From NCBI GenBank assembly GCA_020086605.1, contig JACBWW010000007.1:21818472-21882471 (forward strand): a DNA stretch of 64,000 nucleotides, read 5' to 3'. Every line of letters begins with the position of its first letter. Within the stretch, counting starts at the first letter, position 1. The position numbers and the translations under genes are program-made. The notes below the pieces were generated by a model that worked only from the letters and a program-made list of their open reading frames with translations, was not told the DNA's origin and made no database searches. Source of the DNA: Lanius collurio (taxonomy: Eukaryota > Chordata > Aves > Passeriformes > Laniidae). Of this stretch, positions 38,171 through 50,642 are shown piece by piece.

Positions 38171-40640
38171 AAAACAACAGCTTACATGGTAAACTAATAT
38201 TAGGAGATAAGCACATTTTTTCCATCTTCTAATACAATTTTGCTGCTAGAAATCTGAGGAAAGGTCCCACTGAGATGGTGTGGCTCCTTGTGGCACAGCA
38301 AGGATGGCTCTTTGAAACAGAAGACTGCTCTGTGAAGTGGCCACTAGGAGCCTAACTAATATTTTCACTCAGTACTGGTTTCTTAATCTGAGAGCCAAAT
38401 CCGATTTATATTCCAAGGCATTGCTTCTTAAACAATAAATCAAACTGAAATATTGCTTGGCCATCTGCAGTGGGTTGCTAAATGCTACTTCCTTCAAAGT
38501 TAGAGATCAGAATCACTATCAATGTAGGAAAAAAAAAAGTTATGAGCTTTGATCTGTGAGTATATTGTCTCTACCTGTCTGCATTTTCAATTCTTTCTTA
38601 CTGTCATAGTCATTTTCAAGTGTCTTGAAGCACTGCTGAAGACCAAGCAACAGATAAAAATGCATAGTATTCTTAATCTAAAAAAAAAAAAAAATCATTA
38701 TTTTTCAGTGATTTCAAGACTTTAGTCCTCACACAAAACCCGTTAAATCTAACCAACCAGACTCTGTATGTGCTGATTTGGCAGCATTGTGTCAATCTGC
38801 ACTGAATTCTAATGCATTATACTTGGCAAAATTTGGGGTGCATGCTGGCCCTGATGTTGAGTAGGCAAGTGTATGTCCCATATAACAAATTGTTGTCTGA
38901 CTGTATTTTTGTTGGTTTTCTGGGGTTTTTTTACTACCTAGTAGCAAGGCAGCTCAAACGCAACACAACTCAAAACCCAACCAGAAACTCAACCATTTAC
39001 TTTATCATTTAGGAACAGCTTTTGGATTTGCTACAGTCCCTAGAGGATTTGGGGTCTTCTGAACTAACCAAGTATTTATGATAAATAGTGCATTATGTCT
39101 GTGATAGAAGAATTTTTCTCCCCACTAATGGTCCTCTGGCCAGTCTAGGAATTGAGTATTGCTGTTGGATGAAAAACAGATATTTCAATACATTGCCTGA
39201 AGGGGATTACACCCGAGAATGAAATGAGGGAGGACCTTTTCCATGGGTAGTCACACAACTGTAAAATTCTTTTTTGCATATTCTTATTGTGGGAGCTTAT
39301 TTGGTATTGAATGTTATTTGGATTTGAATGAATACTAAGAACATTTTTTCTTCCTCAACTTTCTTACTTGCACAAAATTCTACATTCCATAGAATATTTA
39401 AGGAAAAATATTAAAATCTTAATATAAAAAAGCTTCACTGCCACGGATGAAGTCACAGTGGTTGACATCAACTGAGAATCTATCACAGAAATGAGATGTG
39501 GCTAATGGTTGTGAAGTGCACTTCTTTTTGCAAATTGGGGAAGACAAAAATGTGATATTTTTAGAAGCAATATTGTAAGAGACAACTTATGCATGCATGA
39601 TATTAATGGCATAAGACATTAAGCTCTGAATGATTGCTTTCCCTTGCTTGCATACCAATGTGCTATTTTATATTTAACTGATATCTCAGATGGTTATCTC
39701 CTCTTCCACCTCTTTATTTATATGTTTTCTCATTTTTCTCTTTTGCACATTTTGTTTGTCTTGTTATTTTTAGGGTCTGCACATTTATTCTGGGAATAGG
39801 TTTTGTTTGTTAGAATGAGTCATGCCCTACTTCCTTCTATCATCCATACGAGCACACAGGTGGAACTGAAATGTCCCCTACATCTTCAGAGTAGGAAGAG
39901 AGTCTCTTGGTAACAAGTAATTTATTTCATATAATAGAGCTCTTATCACAGGTGTGCAGTGAACAACAGCTACTTTTGACTTGTTTACAGATGAGTTTGC
40001 TTTTGTTTTTTTTTCTTTTAAATTTCAATGGAGATAATCTCCACTAAATTCACACTTCTTTTATGACCTGCAGGTTAATGTAAAATTGTTGGGTTCCTTA
40101 CTGTTTAGTAAAACACATACTTTTTTATTCTTATATAATTTTTCCTTGTTTCTCATCCTGTGATGTCAACATTCAGTGCATGGCCATCCATTATGTTATA
40201 GACAATGTGTCTTATGTCTCCACTGAGAACTCATGTTTCATGATTTTTGTTATAACAGTGAAGTTTTTGGATCTATTGTGCATTTCCTTTGTAGGCAAGT
40301 AATATTTCATTCAGTTACATCTCTGTATTTCCATCTGAGCCGAGATGTGTTCATGATGGCCATCAGTTATGGTGACCGTATTACCCCTTGCACTCAGGAT
40401 AGTGATCCTTGACACACGCACACACTTGTGAGGCATACATGTGTCATACGTATGGGGAAGTGGCAATCCCAAAAGACAATTTATTGGAATATATTGTATA
40501 TCTTTTATAATTAAGTGTAGCTACCTTAATCAGCAATTTTTCCTTTTTTTAAAGATATATTTATGGATAAAACCTCACATTAAAACTGGAGCTATTGAGA
40601 CAAATTAGAAAGTAGGTTTCTTTGGATAGTTACATCAGCA

Positions 40641-40677
40641 TGGTTTGGACCCATGAATAATAAAACTGCAAATTCAA
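40641..40677 (+). repeat. Dispersed direct duplication, copy 1
   Basis: TGGTTTGGACCCATG followed by ATAATAAAACTGCAAATTCA recurs at 43384-43420 in the same orientation, with one mismatch over 37 bp. Beyond the match this copy has six extra bases before a shared AGCAC. Confidence 0.8.
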
Positions 40678-41430
40678 CTGCAAGCACAACTTACTCTTTT
40701 TTTTAAATTTCAGTCATGGCCACAATTTTTAAGATAACCTTTTTTGTTCCACTTTCAACTCCCACACTTCACTCAATTTTTCTTCATAAATTGGATTAGA
40801 ATCTCTGGAGTAGAAGCAATTACCTTGATTCCTTAAATTCTCTGTCAAAGAATGAAAGTCTCTGAAACACAAGGAAGGAACAATCTTCAGCATTGTTTGT
40901 CCTTTGTTGTAAAATCCGCTGATCACTTTCCAGGGAGTAACTGAAAAGAAGAGGAGGAGATGAGGAGGGAAACAAAAAAAATGTCAGAAACAGTATATGC
41001 ACTTCTATTTGTATTTTACATTTTTAACTTTATGGGCATAGGTCAAAAACTATGATTATTTAAACTTGAGTAATTTGTAACCTTTTAATCCTTTTACTTT
41101 TTCTGCATGGGTCTTTGTAAGGTAAACTCATGAGAACATTACGTTCAGCCTGTGTAAATTAAAACAGTGCCATAGCGGATGTATGAAGTTTGTAAACAAT
41201 TATATTCTTGGACCTTAGATTCATAAGCATACACTGAAATAAGTCATGTAGGGAGATATAGTCAATTTCTTATATTATATATATTTGTCCAGTGATTCTA
41301 ACTGAACTTGAGACTAGGTTTGCATGAATTGCATACAGAAGGATCAAGAGAGAGATGTGGAAGGGAAAGCAAATGTATAATGCATATGCAGCAGTTCAAT
41401 GCACAAAAGGGATCTGATGAATACTTTATA

Positions 41431-41510
41431 AGCCTAATTTATAAGTGCACCCTGACTCCCTCAGTGTGCACTGTTTAAATTAAAAGTTTGTACATCCTGT
41501 ATGGCATTCT
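41431..41510 (+). repeat. Inverted duplication partner of 44893-44972
   Basis: This 80-bp sequence, including CTGTTTAAATTAAAAGTTTG, is the reverse complement of 44893-44972 with four mismatches by hand alignment. This copy sits in otherwise unremarkable AT-rich DNA, whereas the other interrupts a CR1 element. It does not match a repeat family I recognise. Confidence 0.88.
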
Positions 41511-43383
41511 CAGATTGTATCAACACCTCAGAGTGCTTTGTCTCATCCCTAGCAATGGAATGTGAGTTTTGTGCACATTTTGTAGAGTGAAATGAGCCCC
41601 AATGCTAAGACACACAAAGAGGATATGACTGTGAACTTTCAAAGTGTGTTAGCTCGTTTCTTTCAATTCTTCTAATTGCTTAAAAATCTAATATATATGG
41701 GAATTTTTGTCAACTTATTTATAACCCTACTGCTAAACACTTGAAGAATAAGTTGCAGGTCTCACACATAGTTCATGTAGGCCAAGACAGAGCAGTTGAG
41801 TTAAAAGGACTACATCAGTTGATGTATGATTATTTAGACTTCCACTGCCTTCTCAAATAATTGCTCCTGCAAAGTAAAGGTAAGGATAGAGACGATTTGC
41901 TTTCTCTAAGAAGTGACAGGATGGACATCTGTCATTATGGAAGAGTGTTACTTCCAAAAGTTTAGCTTTAGAACATATCCATTAGGAATGGATTGCTCTA
42001 AACTTAGAGCAAGTGAATTCTAAACTCCTCATCCAACAAAAAAAGCTTAAGTAGTGCCTGGAAACTTACAGGTACAAAGCCTTTGGCAGGCATCAGATTA
42101 AATGAATCATTTACATTAATTTTCAGGTCAAAAAGAATTAGCTACGTATTGAGAAGGATTCTTGTCTTCTCAAGCTGAATCATTAACTACTTTCTTCCCA
42201 AATGCATAAAATGTACGAAGGTAAGTGTACACAGTATTATGGGGAAGTCTATACATCTGCACATTTATCAAATGCCTGACCTTAGGTCCAGATACGTGAT
42301 GAAGGGAAAAAGGACCATGACTACGGACTATCAGTGAAGGTAGCTAGTGTGTTTACAAAAGCAAGAACCTCATCTGTCTTACTAACAAGACATTCTGTCA
42401 GCAAGAACTATCAACAGAAGTTATCCTTTGTATGTTTTGAAGAACATATATTTCCAGATCTTTTCCAGCTGCAACATACTATTATAATTACATTTCGATT
42501 TAATTTCTCTAAACTTGGGCATACCAGAAACTAACTTACTTTAGCTTACCAGTCAAATTACTTTTTAAAATTTTCATGTCCTTTTTTGCTATAAATTTTA
42601 AAAGTAAATTTTTATCCTAAAAAAAAATTCAAACCCTGATTATCTTTTTTACATTATTAAAACAGTTTCATAGAGGATTGTTTTACCCTGTTTTCCAGTG
42701 TCTATATTTTCAACCAAATTTGCCACTATAGCCTCTTTTCTAAGGAAACACTGAAGAATTAAATGCTTCATGGGCATGATACTAAAAACTCAATCTCATA
42801 TAATTAAAGTATATTTGATAGTGAATATGTATTATTTCAGTGATATAAATCAGCAATAACAATGAATTTTTTTCCTCTTTCTTCATCTTTAAAAAATGAG
42901 GAGTACTGCAATAAATGAGGGTATGTTTACTTAAGAATTGTGATATCAGGATCTGATATAAATATTTTAATCACTGAAGCATTGTCTGACTAGTAGAAAT
43001 GAAGATTTAGGCAAATCTGGGTTATCCATCAGCAGGATGAGGTGAATCTAGTGGTGGTGCCTCTAAAAGAATAAGCGAAGTAATGTCTATAGGTAAAGGG
43101 AATAACAAACAACAGGCAAATGCACAGAGATTTAATGTCAAGTAAAAACTGTGATTATGAGTACAAAGAGCCTCTAAAGAGAGATATTACACAGTAGTCT
43201 GTGGCCATATTTTGTATAACACAGAAAATAAGTGCAGAGCAGCAAGGGGATAAAGCTCCTACAGAGCAAAGGTACAGCCTGGGTCCTCACACCTGTGCAA
43301 ACCTCAGTCATGATTCCCAATGCACAGATTCAGACCTCAGCTCTCTCAGCTTAGGGAGCTGCCAGCAATGGAGATCCTCTAAC

Positions 43384-43420
43384 TGGTTTGGACCCATGGA
43401 TAATAAAACTGCAAATTCAA
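43384..43420 (+). repeat. Dispersed direct duplication, copy 2
   Basis: Partner of 40641-40677; the single substitution is CCATGG versus CCATGA. It is followed directly by AGCAC, six bases closer than in copy 1. Confidence 0.8.
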
Positions 43421-44215
43421 GCACTTGAAACACCGTAGATCTTAGAAAATCCACTAGAGAAGGTTATATTTTATGTTTTTGCTGATGAGAGTAAAACCAA
43501 TACTTTCTATTTCATCAAAATGAGGAGAAAGATCCCTCAGCTGAATGTTTTTGAGTCCATAACCCTTTGGAGGAAGATGACATTTTCTATGGAAATCTGT
43601 GCTGCACTATTAGATTAAAATACATGAGGCAGGTACGTACTGAAGGACATAATATATGCATGATGGAATTAAAGAGAAATGTCACTTTAGCACAAAGAGG
43701 TTACTACAGGTTATTCTCTTAAAATCTTTCAATCTGGGGAGGTGGAGAGGGAAGTAATTTTTATATCAAAAGGTCATTTTGGTCTAGCAGTCTAGAGCTA
43801 TTCAGCTAGACAATCTGTTTTTCTCTCTGTGTTTGTTTCATTCTTTCAAGTCAATGTCTTTTGTACTCAACATCATATGGAATGAAATGTTTACTTTTGA
43901 ATGTCAAATAATTGCTTTCCCCTCTTTAATTAAAAAAAATTCAAAAATAGATATATTATGAAAACATTCATACATACAATGTGTGCATGTATACACAGAA
44001 TCACTTAGGTTGGAAAAGACCCTTAAGATCATTGAGCAAACCCAGAAATGCCAAGTTCACCACTAAGTCATGTCCCTAAGTGCCACATGGCTTTGAAGTA
44101 CCTCTAGGAATGGTGATTCCACCACTGCCCCGGGCAGCATGTTCCAGGGTTGGACAACCTTTCTGGTGAAGAAATTTTTCCCAATATACAATCTAGTGCT
44201 CCCCTGGCTCAAATT

Positions 44216-44603
44216 TGTCACATTCTTCTTAGCTGGTTCCATGTCCTGAACTTCCCAAAAGCATCTCCAGGACAAAGCCGCCTGGTGCAGGCAGCTTACA
44301 CACACAGACCAGACAGCTGGCTAAAACAGTCCGATGGTGAAATAAGCAGCAAGAGTCTTTGCATAGGGTTCTACAGGAGAGATTTAATGTGTCTGCACCC
44401 CTGCAAGGGTTCAGGGAGTCTCTGGGGGAGAAAAATGAGGGGTCCAGGGTAAGGGAGCTGATGAAACAACTCCCAGGGCATATCAAGTAACAAGGGCTGT
44501 AGCCACCAACGGAGCCAACCAGGGGAGCAGAACTGGGGAACATTCCCATAACAGAACAGAGCATTCTGGGGAAGCTTTCTCAGCAGACCCACCAGCCTCT
44601 GCA
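44216..44603 (-). mobile_element. 388-bp solo LTR inserted in the CR1, exact 6-bp target duplication
   Basis: The insertion begins TGTCACATTC and ends CCTCTGCA (TG...CA). The 6-bp sequence CAAATT flanks it on both sides exactly (44210-44215 and 44604-44609), and CR1 homology resumes directly at GAAGTTGTTTCC. An ATTAAA polyadenylation-type signal on the minus strand (44383-44388) suggests minus orientation. A 6-bp duplication fits a class II (beta-like, ERVK-type) integrase. The LTR must be younger than the CR1 it splits. Confidence 0.85.
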
Positions 44604-44892
44604 CAAATTGAAGTTGTTTCCTCTTGTGTTATCACTTACTATGTGGGACTGACCCCCACTTCAACATGACCTCCTTTCAGGTAGTTGCAAGGAGCAATAA
44701 GGTCTCCCCTGAGCTGTCTTTTCTCCAGGCTAAAAAGCACACAAGCTTCCTCAGTTGCTCCCTATAAGATTTGTACTCCAGACCCTTCCCCACCTCCACT
44801 GAACTTAACTGGACGTGGTCCTGAGCCTCAATGTCTTTCTTGTACTGCAGGGCCCAAAACTGAATGCAGTACTCAAGGTGTGGCTACATCTC

Positions 44893-44972
44893 AGAATGCC
44901 ATACAGGATGTACAAACTTTTAATTTAAACAGTGCACTCTGAGGAAGTCAGGATGCACTTATAAATTAGCCT
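44893..44972 (-). repeat. 80-bp segment inserted in the CR1, inverted copy of 41431-41510
   Basis: CR1 homology breaks off after CTCAAGGTGTGGC and resumes at CAGTGCCAAGTACA. The segment between contains the 80 bp that match 41431-41510 in reverse complement (95% by eye). The 5-base word CTCAG occurs on both sides (44890-44894 and 44976-44980) and could be a target-site duplication or microhomology. Confidence 0.82.
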
Positions 44973-47803
44973 TTCCTCAGCAGTGCCAAGTACAAGGGGA
45001 TGATGACTGCCTTGGTCCTGCTGGCCACCCTAATTTGATGCAGGGCAGGATGCCATTGGCCTTCCTGTCCACCTGGGCACAGGCTGGGTCATGTGCAGCC
45101 ACTGCCAAACAGCAACCCCAGGTCCTTTTCCACTGAGCGTCCCTCCAGCCACTTTCCCTCAGCCTATAGATCTGCATGGGGTTATTGTTACTCAGTGGCA
45201 GGGCCTGGCTTTTGGCCTTGTTGAACTTCATGAAATTGGCCTCAGCCCATTGACTTATCCTTTCCAGATCCCTCTATACTGCTTTCCCGCCCTCCAGCTG
45301 ATCAACAGACACCCTGCCCAACTTGGTGTCCTCTTGGTGTCTTGTCCAGATCATTGTTGAAGGTGTTAGACCGGACTTTCCCCAGCACAGAATGTTCAGG
45401 GGAACATTCACCATCACTCTCTGGGCCTGCCCATCCAGACAGTTTTTTACTCAGCAAAAGGTATGCCTGCCTAAGCAGAATGAAGTGGGAAACAAATGCT
45501 TTACATAAGCCTATGTAGACAACATCTGCAGCCTTCCCCTCACCTATTAAGCAGGTCCCCCTGTTGTAGAAGATCATGTTGGTCAAGCAGGACCTGCCTG
45601 TCTTAAACCCATATTTACTGGGCCTGATCCCCCGGTTGTCCTGTACATGCCCTGTGATGACGCTCAAGATGATCTCCTCCATGACTTTCCCTGGCACCAA
45701 GGCCAGGCCTTTTCTTCCCAGGATCTTCCTTTCAACCCTTATTGGAGGTTGGTGTCACATATTTTAACCTCTAGTCAACTGAGACCTCCCCAGTGCCACT
45801 TCATTCAGCTTCCTCAGGACTGATGGATCGTATCCATTCCCACAGACTTCTTGGGTTATGGTGGTTTTATGCTGGTCCCCATCCATGTGTTCCAGCTCAG
45901 GGGCAGGATAAACCAAGAATAATCAGTCTTACCATTAAAGATTGCAGCAAAGAAGGCATCAATTAACTCAAGATTTTTCCTCATTCTTTGTCACTTTGTT
46001 TTCCCTCCACCACCCAATAAAAGAGGGAGATTTTCCTTAGCCCTCCTTTTTTATTTTTCTGATGCATTTATAGAAATGTTTTTTATTACCTTTTATGCCA
46101 ATAGTGATATTAAATTCTAGTTCAGCAAGGGACATCTTAATTTTCTCCCTGCCTAACCTCTCAATATCCTTGTAGTCCTTCCAAGTTACCTGCCTCTTCT
46201 TCAAAAGGTCATAAACTCCCCTTTTTTTCCCTGACTACACACATAGGATTTCTTACTTTGAATGATGAATTATGTATTTAATTTATGAATTATTTTTTAA
46301 TGTTATATTAACCTGACTAATTTGAATACAATACTGTGAATTTGATAATGCTAAGAAACAAGAATCCACATCCATCGAGATTGTAAATATCGTTATGGAT
46401 AAGCTGAAAAAATATTTTCCTCTTCTCAAAAACTTTAGTATGATGTTCTAATGCATTTTTAAATTATGTCTACTGTAATAGAAATAAATAAGAGGTTTGG
46501 GAGGTTTTTGCTTGTAAGCAAAATTAGAAAATTATCCCTAGAGTCCTTGTTTTCCCTCCCTCTGGTCTCACTTTTCAGTTTTTGTTAGTATCCTATTAAA
46601 AGCAACAGCAAAAGGATTAATATTTTCATAGTGCTTTTATGTTAGTGCTTGCATGAGATCACTATGGGGGTGACCCTTTCATTTACTTTCTTATTTCTTT
46701 CTCTGAACTGAAAAAATAATGGTTTGTTTTTCTCTTGGAAGGCAAAGCTAATGGTTACATTGCCACCTCTGTTTTCTTGTGAGAAAGGGTGTTTCTGAAA
46801 TTCCTGTTTAGAGAAAGAAACCCCTCAAAACCCAAAACTATAAAAATTCATTGTCAAATCATTTCCCAAGAGAGTATTTTTTACATAGTATAACTTTCTA
46901 CCTTAGGAGATTTAAAGCTGGGTCAAATTTGGAAAAGTGATGCTGTAGTTTATCGTGAAAATTTCACAATACAGCCATGTGTCCCTAAAGTCCTTAAAGA
47001 ATGATGGCTGTCCTGATAGCCATTTTATAGTTTCTAAAAATGACAAATTGCTTTTGAGGTTTATACATGTGGTACTAAAAATGCATGAAATGTTATGTCT
47101 GGCTGGTTTTTGTTAGAAAAGACCCCTTCACTTAGCAGACCTGAACACAATGTAAAAGGATGTTACAACTCAATGTTTTAATGGCACAAAAGATAGGAAG
47201 CATTTTTCAGCTAGGACCTAACAGCTCCTTAAGCTTGTTTTCACAAAGAATAAGGCAATGTAAAATTACTACAGTCTTCACATCCAAACTACTTTTTGAC
47301 AGACAATTAAATACTTCCTTGAATTAAATATTACATGAATGAAGCATTAATTAAAAACAACAAAAACAACAACCATCCAAAAAACCCAACACAAAACCAA
47401 CCCAAAAAAACCTTCTAGTTTTTATTTCAACATTTTGAACAATATTGAATTCACTACATCAATTGACAAGTTGTTCTAGCAACAAGATTTCATTCCAAGC
47501 ATGCACACTTTCTCATTTGAATTTATTTAGCTTGAAATCTAATACTTCTCAGTTACAAAAACTCTGCTAAACTGAAGAACTTCTGAAAATTTCCTTTCTC
47601 ACAGAAGTGGCACCAGAACCAAACCTAGAGGCTACTCTCTGCTTCTACTTGGCATCCCTCTACACAGGTGCACAAGAATGGTTCTCATACAAGAAGGGTG
47701 CACCTCAAGAACAGGTGCCTTTCTGTACAGTAGGAGAGCAAACATGGCAAGTGCTTTTCAGCCTCGGGACCAAGGCTACATCTGCTGGAAATAGGGACAC
47801 AGG

Positions 47804-47898
47804 CCATTCCCTTGTGTCCTGTCACTGGTCATCAGAGAGAAGAGATCAGTGCTGCTCCTTGGCTTCCCCTCAAGAGGAAGTTTTAGACTGCTTCAATG
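47804..47898 (-). mobile_element. CR1 LINE internal fragment
   Basis: CCCTTGTGTCCTGTCACTGG, AGAGAAGAGATCAGTGCTGC and TTCCCCTCAAGAGGAAGTT match, in order, the ORF2 3' end and 3' UTR border of avian CR1 on the minus strand. About 95 bp remain and neither CR1 terminus is present. Confidence 0.72.
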
Positions 47899-47929
47899 GT
47901 GCATTCCTAGTTCTGGCTCAAAAATTAAC

Positions 47930-47959
47930 ATGTCAAAAATTAACATGTCCAGACTGAGG
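47930..47959. repeat. Perfect 15-bp tandem duplication
   Basis: AAAAATTAACATGTC occurs twice head to tail with no mismatch. Confidence 0.95.
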
Positions 47960-50615
47960 ATATTGTCTGGGTGTGTGATAAAAACTCTTGTGGGCAGCCT
48001 GGGTAAACATAGCTGTGAGAAAGATCCTCAATGCTGACATGTATTAATATATTCGTTGTAGCCAACCTTCCCCCTGCTCAGGGAGAATGGGACAGGCAGG
48101 ATGAGTCCCTTGGTACTGCCTGTGTTTGTGTGAGGGCTCTGTGTGTCTGTGTTACCTGTGGAGATGGCAGTTTACTGAACAGTAATGTACTCAACAATGC
48201 ATGTGGTGTGTATGTGAACTCTGAGCACTCTCACTACTGGTTGGAATAGGGAGCATGGAGATTCAGCTGCCCTGCCTGCAAGATTTGCCATCTCCAACCC
48301 AATATGTTTGCTTCTACACCATAAACTCATGTCCTGTGGACCCGTCTCATATGATCCCAAGTGTTTTCAAAGCTGTGGTTTACCAGGACAATTCATTCTG
48401 TGTGAAAGGACTCTCTATGTTTAGGTGAAGCTTAAATGACTGAAGTCACTTTTGTTACTGATTGGTACAAAATTGTCTCACTTTTCTCTTAAAGATACAG
48501 TCAATAAAATATAGAGCACATGCCCAGTGAGGGGTGGTCATACCCTGGAGGGGATAACTCTAGGATGGAGATGTGCCTTGTTATTACAATTAGGTTATAA
48601 TGAAGCAAGCTCATTGGAGGAGAGTGATTCCCCCACAGCTGCAGGCTCACCAGCAGGACAACTCCCCTTCTCTGCCCTGGCTGACAGGTGCTGGGCTGTT
48701 TCTCAGCTGCAAAGCACCATCGAATTCCCCTGCCTGCAGGGATTTCAGCAGAGCCTGGCCACAGTGTCTCCACCCTGCTCCTCTCTCCATCCCATTCCCC
48801 TCAGCAGGTGCTATGGATGCAGATTGCAGGTGTGAGGGATCATCATGGAATAGATTTTGAGCATGCCAACCATATTCTATCCAGGGTTTAGTATTTTACC
48901 CTATAATTCCTGTACCATTATAACTTCTGTTAAGATGCACATAAAACTTCTCTGTTTCCTCTACATTTTTCCCCAGTCCTATATTAGGAATTTAACTTTA
49001 TTTCTAAGTCTGATTTTATTATGACAAGTTTATAACTAAATAAGTTATTCTATTTAGTCTTTTTTGTATATTGGCACAACATTATTTTTTGCTCCAGATG
49101 TTTCCTGAATGTCCTCCATGTTTCAATACTTTTGAAAATCAATCTTGACAGTGTAGAGAACTCCTCTGGCACTTCTGTTATAATTCTTTGATTCAAATTA
49201 CATAGACATGCTGACAGTACATCCAAGTAAGAGGAAGAGGGAGAGTTTAAAATCCTTCGGAGTAATTTTTGTAATGGAAATTTTTTATCGTGAACTATGA
49301 AGGGACTATATTGTCTGGATGTTTCCCAAAAGAGAACTAAGATACTGAAGGAAACCTTTTACTTTGCCCAGTGATAATCATCGTGGATTCATTATATTTT
49401 ATGTTATTCCACATTCAATCACAAAGAAGCCATGCCCTAAACAGAAAACTAACCACATATTTTCCTTTCCTATTTACTACCCTGGAAGCTTTGAGTCTGT
49501 AACTTAGGACAGTGTGTTGAAAAAGCTTTGCCATGATGGGCATGGATGGAATAATTCTCAGGAGGCCTCCTGATGCTCTATAGTCACATTAACATACAGA
49601 AAACACACAGCAGGAAAAGGCACAGAGATATTAATTTCACTAAGCAGCGGAAGGGTTGCAATTACATTTTACATTTTACTATGTTTTTACTTTTATGTAG
49701 TGATTGGTCATATTTACACGGGAATAAAAGTGAAAAAGAAGAGGAATCAACAACCCAAACAAAATCCACTTGATGGATATCTTAAAACTTCCTCATACAC
49801 CCTAGAACTGATGTAGCCATTACTCCTATTCACAGTGCAGAAAGGCAGCTCAAAACCATTGCTTACCCTGGCTTTTTTTTGTTTTTTCCTCAGTCTGTAA
49901 CTCTTGTTTATAATTCTGAGATGCTAACTTCTTATTGTGCTGACCAGAGGGAGTATACTCAGTAATCCTGAGTTGTTAAGCTGCATAATTGAAGGGATAA
50001 AAGAGAAAGAGGGATAAAGAGAAAAATGGATAAAAGAGTGGAATCTTCTCTTTGTAGAGAGAATAGACAGCTAGGGCTTTATGTGCATTATATTTACAAT
50101 CCATTTCTTTGTTTGCTATTACAGGATTTTTTAATTTATTTTCTCTTAATTTTAAATCTTAAACTGAATTTCTTCTTTGTAAAATATACAGCCATAATTG
50201 TAAAATTAAATAGGCAAAATGCCACATTTTTGTAAATCTAACATCTTTTCAATGGTCATTAATTTGTGGAGTTCTAGTTATAATATTCCTGACACCAGTG
50301 GTCTTATAAAAATTTATTACAAACCTTTTACTTAAAATAAAATATAATAATATTAAAGCAAATTTCCTTTAAAAAGCTGAAATGCATCACTGATACTTTT
50401 CCAATATTTCAAATGCTGTTTGCGCTCTGGCTTGTAAGTTTTTAACTTATCACACAGAATTATACTTTTTTGTTTGTGTTTTGTGTTTTAATTCCATCTG
50501 CAAAGCTCACGTCTGCTGATTGTTTACATCTGTAATCAGCTGTGCAATCAGACAACTAAAGGGGTTGAATAACTCAGCTAGTTTACATGCATTCCCAAAA
50601 AAACCCTGCAAATAT

Positions 50616-50642
50616 GGGGGTGAGGGGATGGGGGAGGGTGGG
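50616..50642 (+). other. G-quadruplex-forming motif
   Basis: Five G-runs (5, 4, 5, 3 and 3 G) are separated by loops TGA, AT, A and T. This fits the four-run, loop 1-7 rule with short loops, predicting a very stable quadruplex. It stands alone in AT-rich DNA without a recognised promoter. Confidence 0.85.

Larger units (their letters stand above)
35861..43993. other. AT-rich non-coding stretch with short duplications
   Basis: No exon is recognised. The stretch contains an A-rich tract (36867-36960), a 50-bp tandem duplication (38071-38170) and the partners of two dispersed duplications (40641-40677 with 43384-43420, and 41431-41510 with 44893-44972). Confidence 0.5.
43994..46234 (-). mobile_element. 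Long CR1 LINE copy with degraded ORF2, interrupted twice
   Basis: The minus strand carries about 2.2 kb of CR1. From 5' to 3' there is a broken 5' part of ORF2 (46234 to about 45750), then reverse-transcriptase sequence at 45700-45300 with GRSCLTNMIF and a KAF box, then FNKAKSQALPL near 45220 and FTRKVVQPWN with ESPFLEVLQ near 44130. The 3' UTR follows. Frameshifts and stops break the frame throughout. The expected FADD catalytic segment is missing: the frame goes from FNNDLD straight into unrelated residues. A 388-bp LTR (44216-44603) and an 80-bp foreign segment (44893-44972) interrupt it. Its 3' tail at 43994 is short and worn. Confidence 0.85.

Noticed and set aside
48501..48891. Cluster of overlapping frames on both strands near 48.6 kb
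   Set aside because: Frames on both strands overlap, no domain is recognisable and no splice pattern is visible. It is more likely a GC-richer old insertion.
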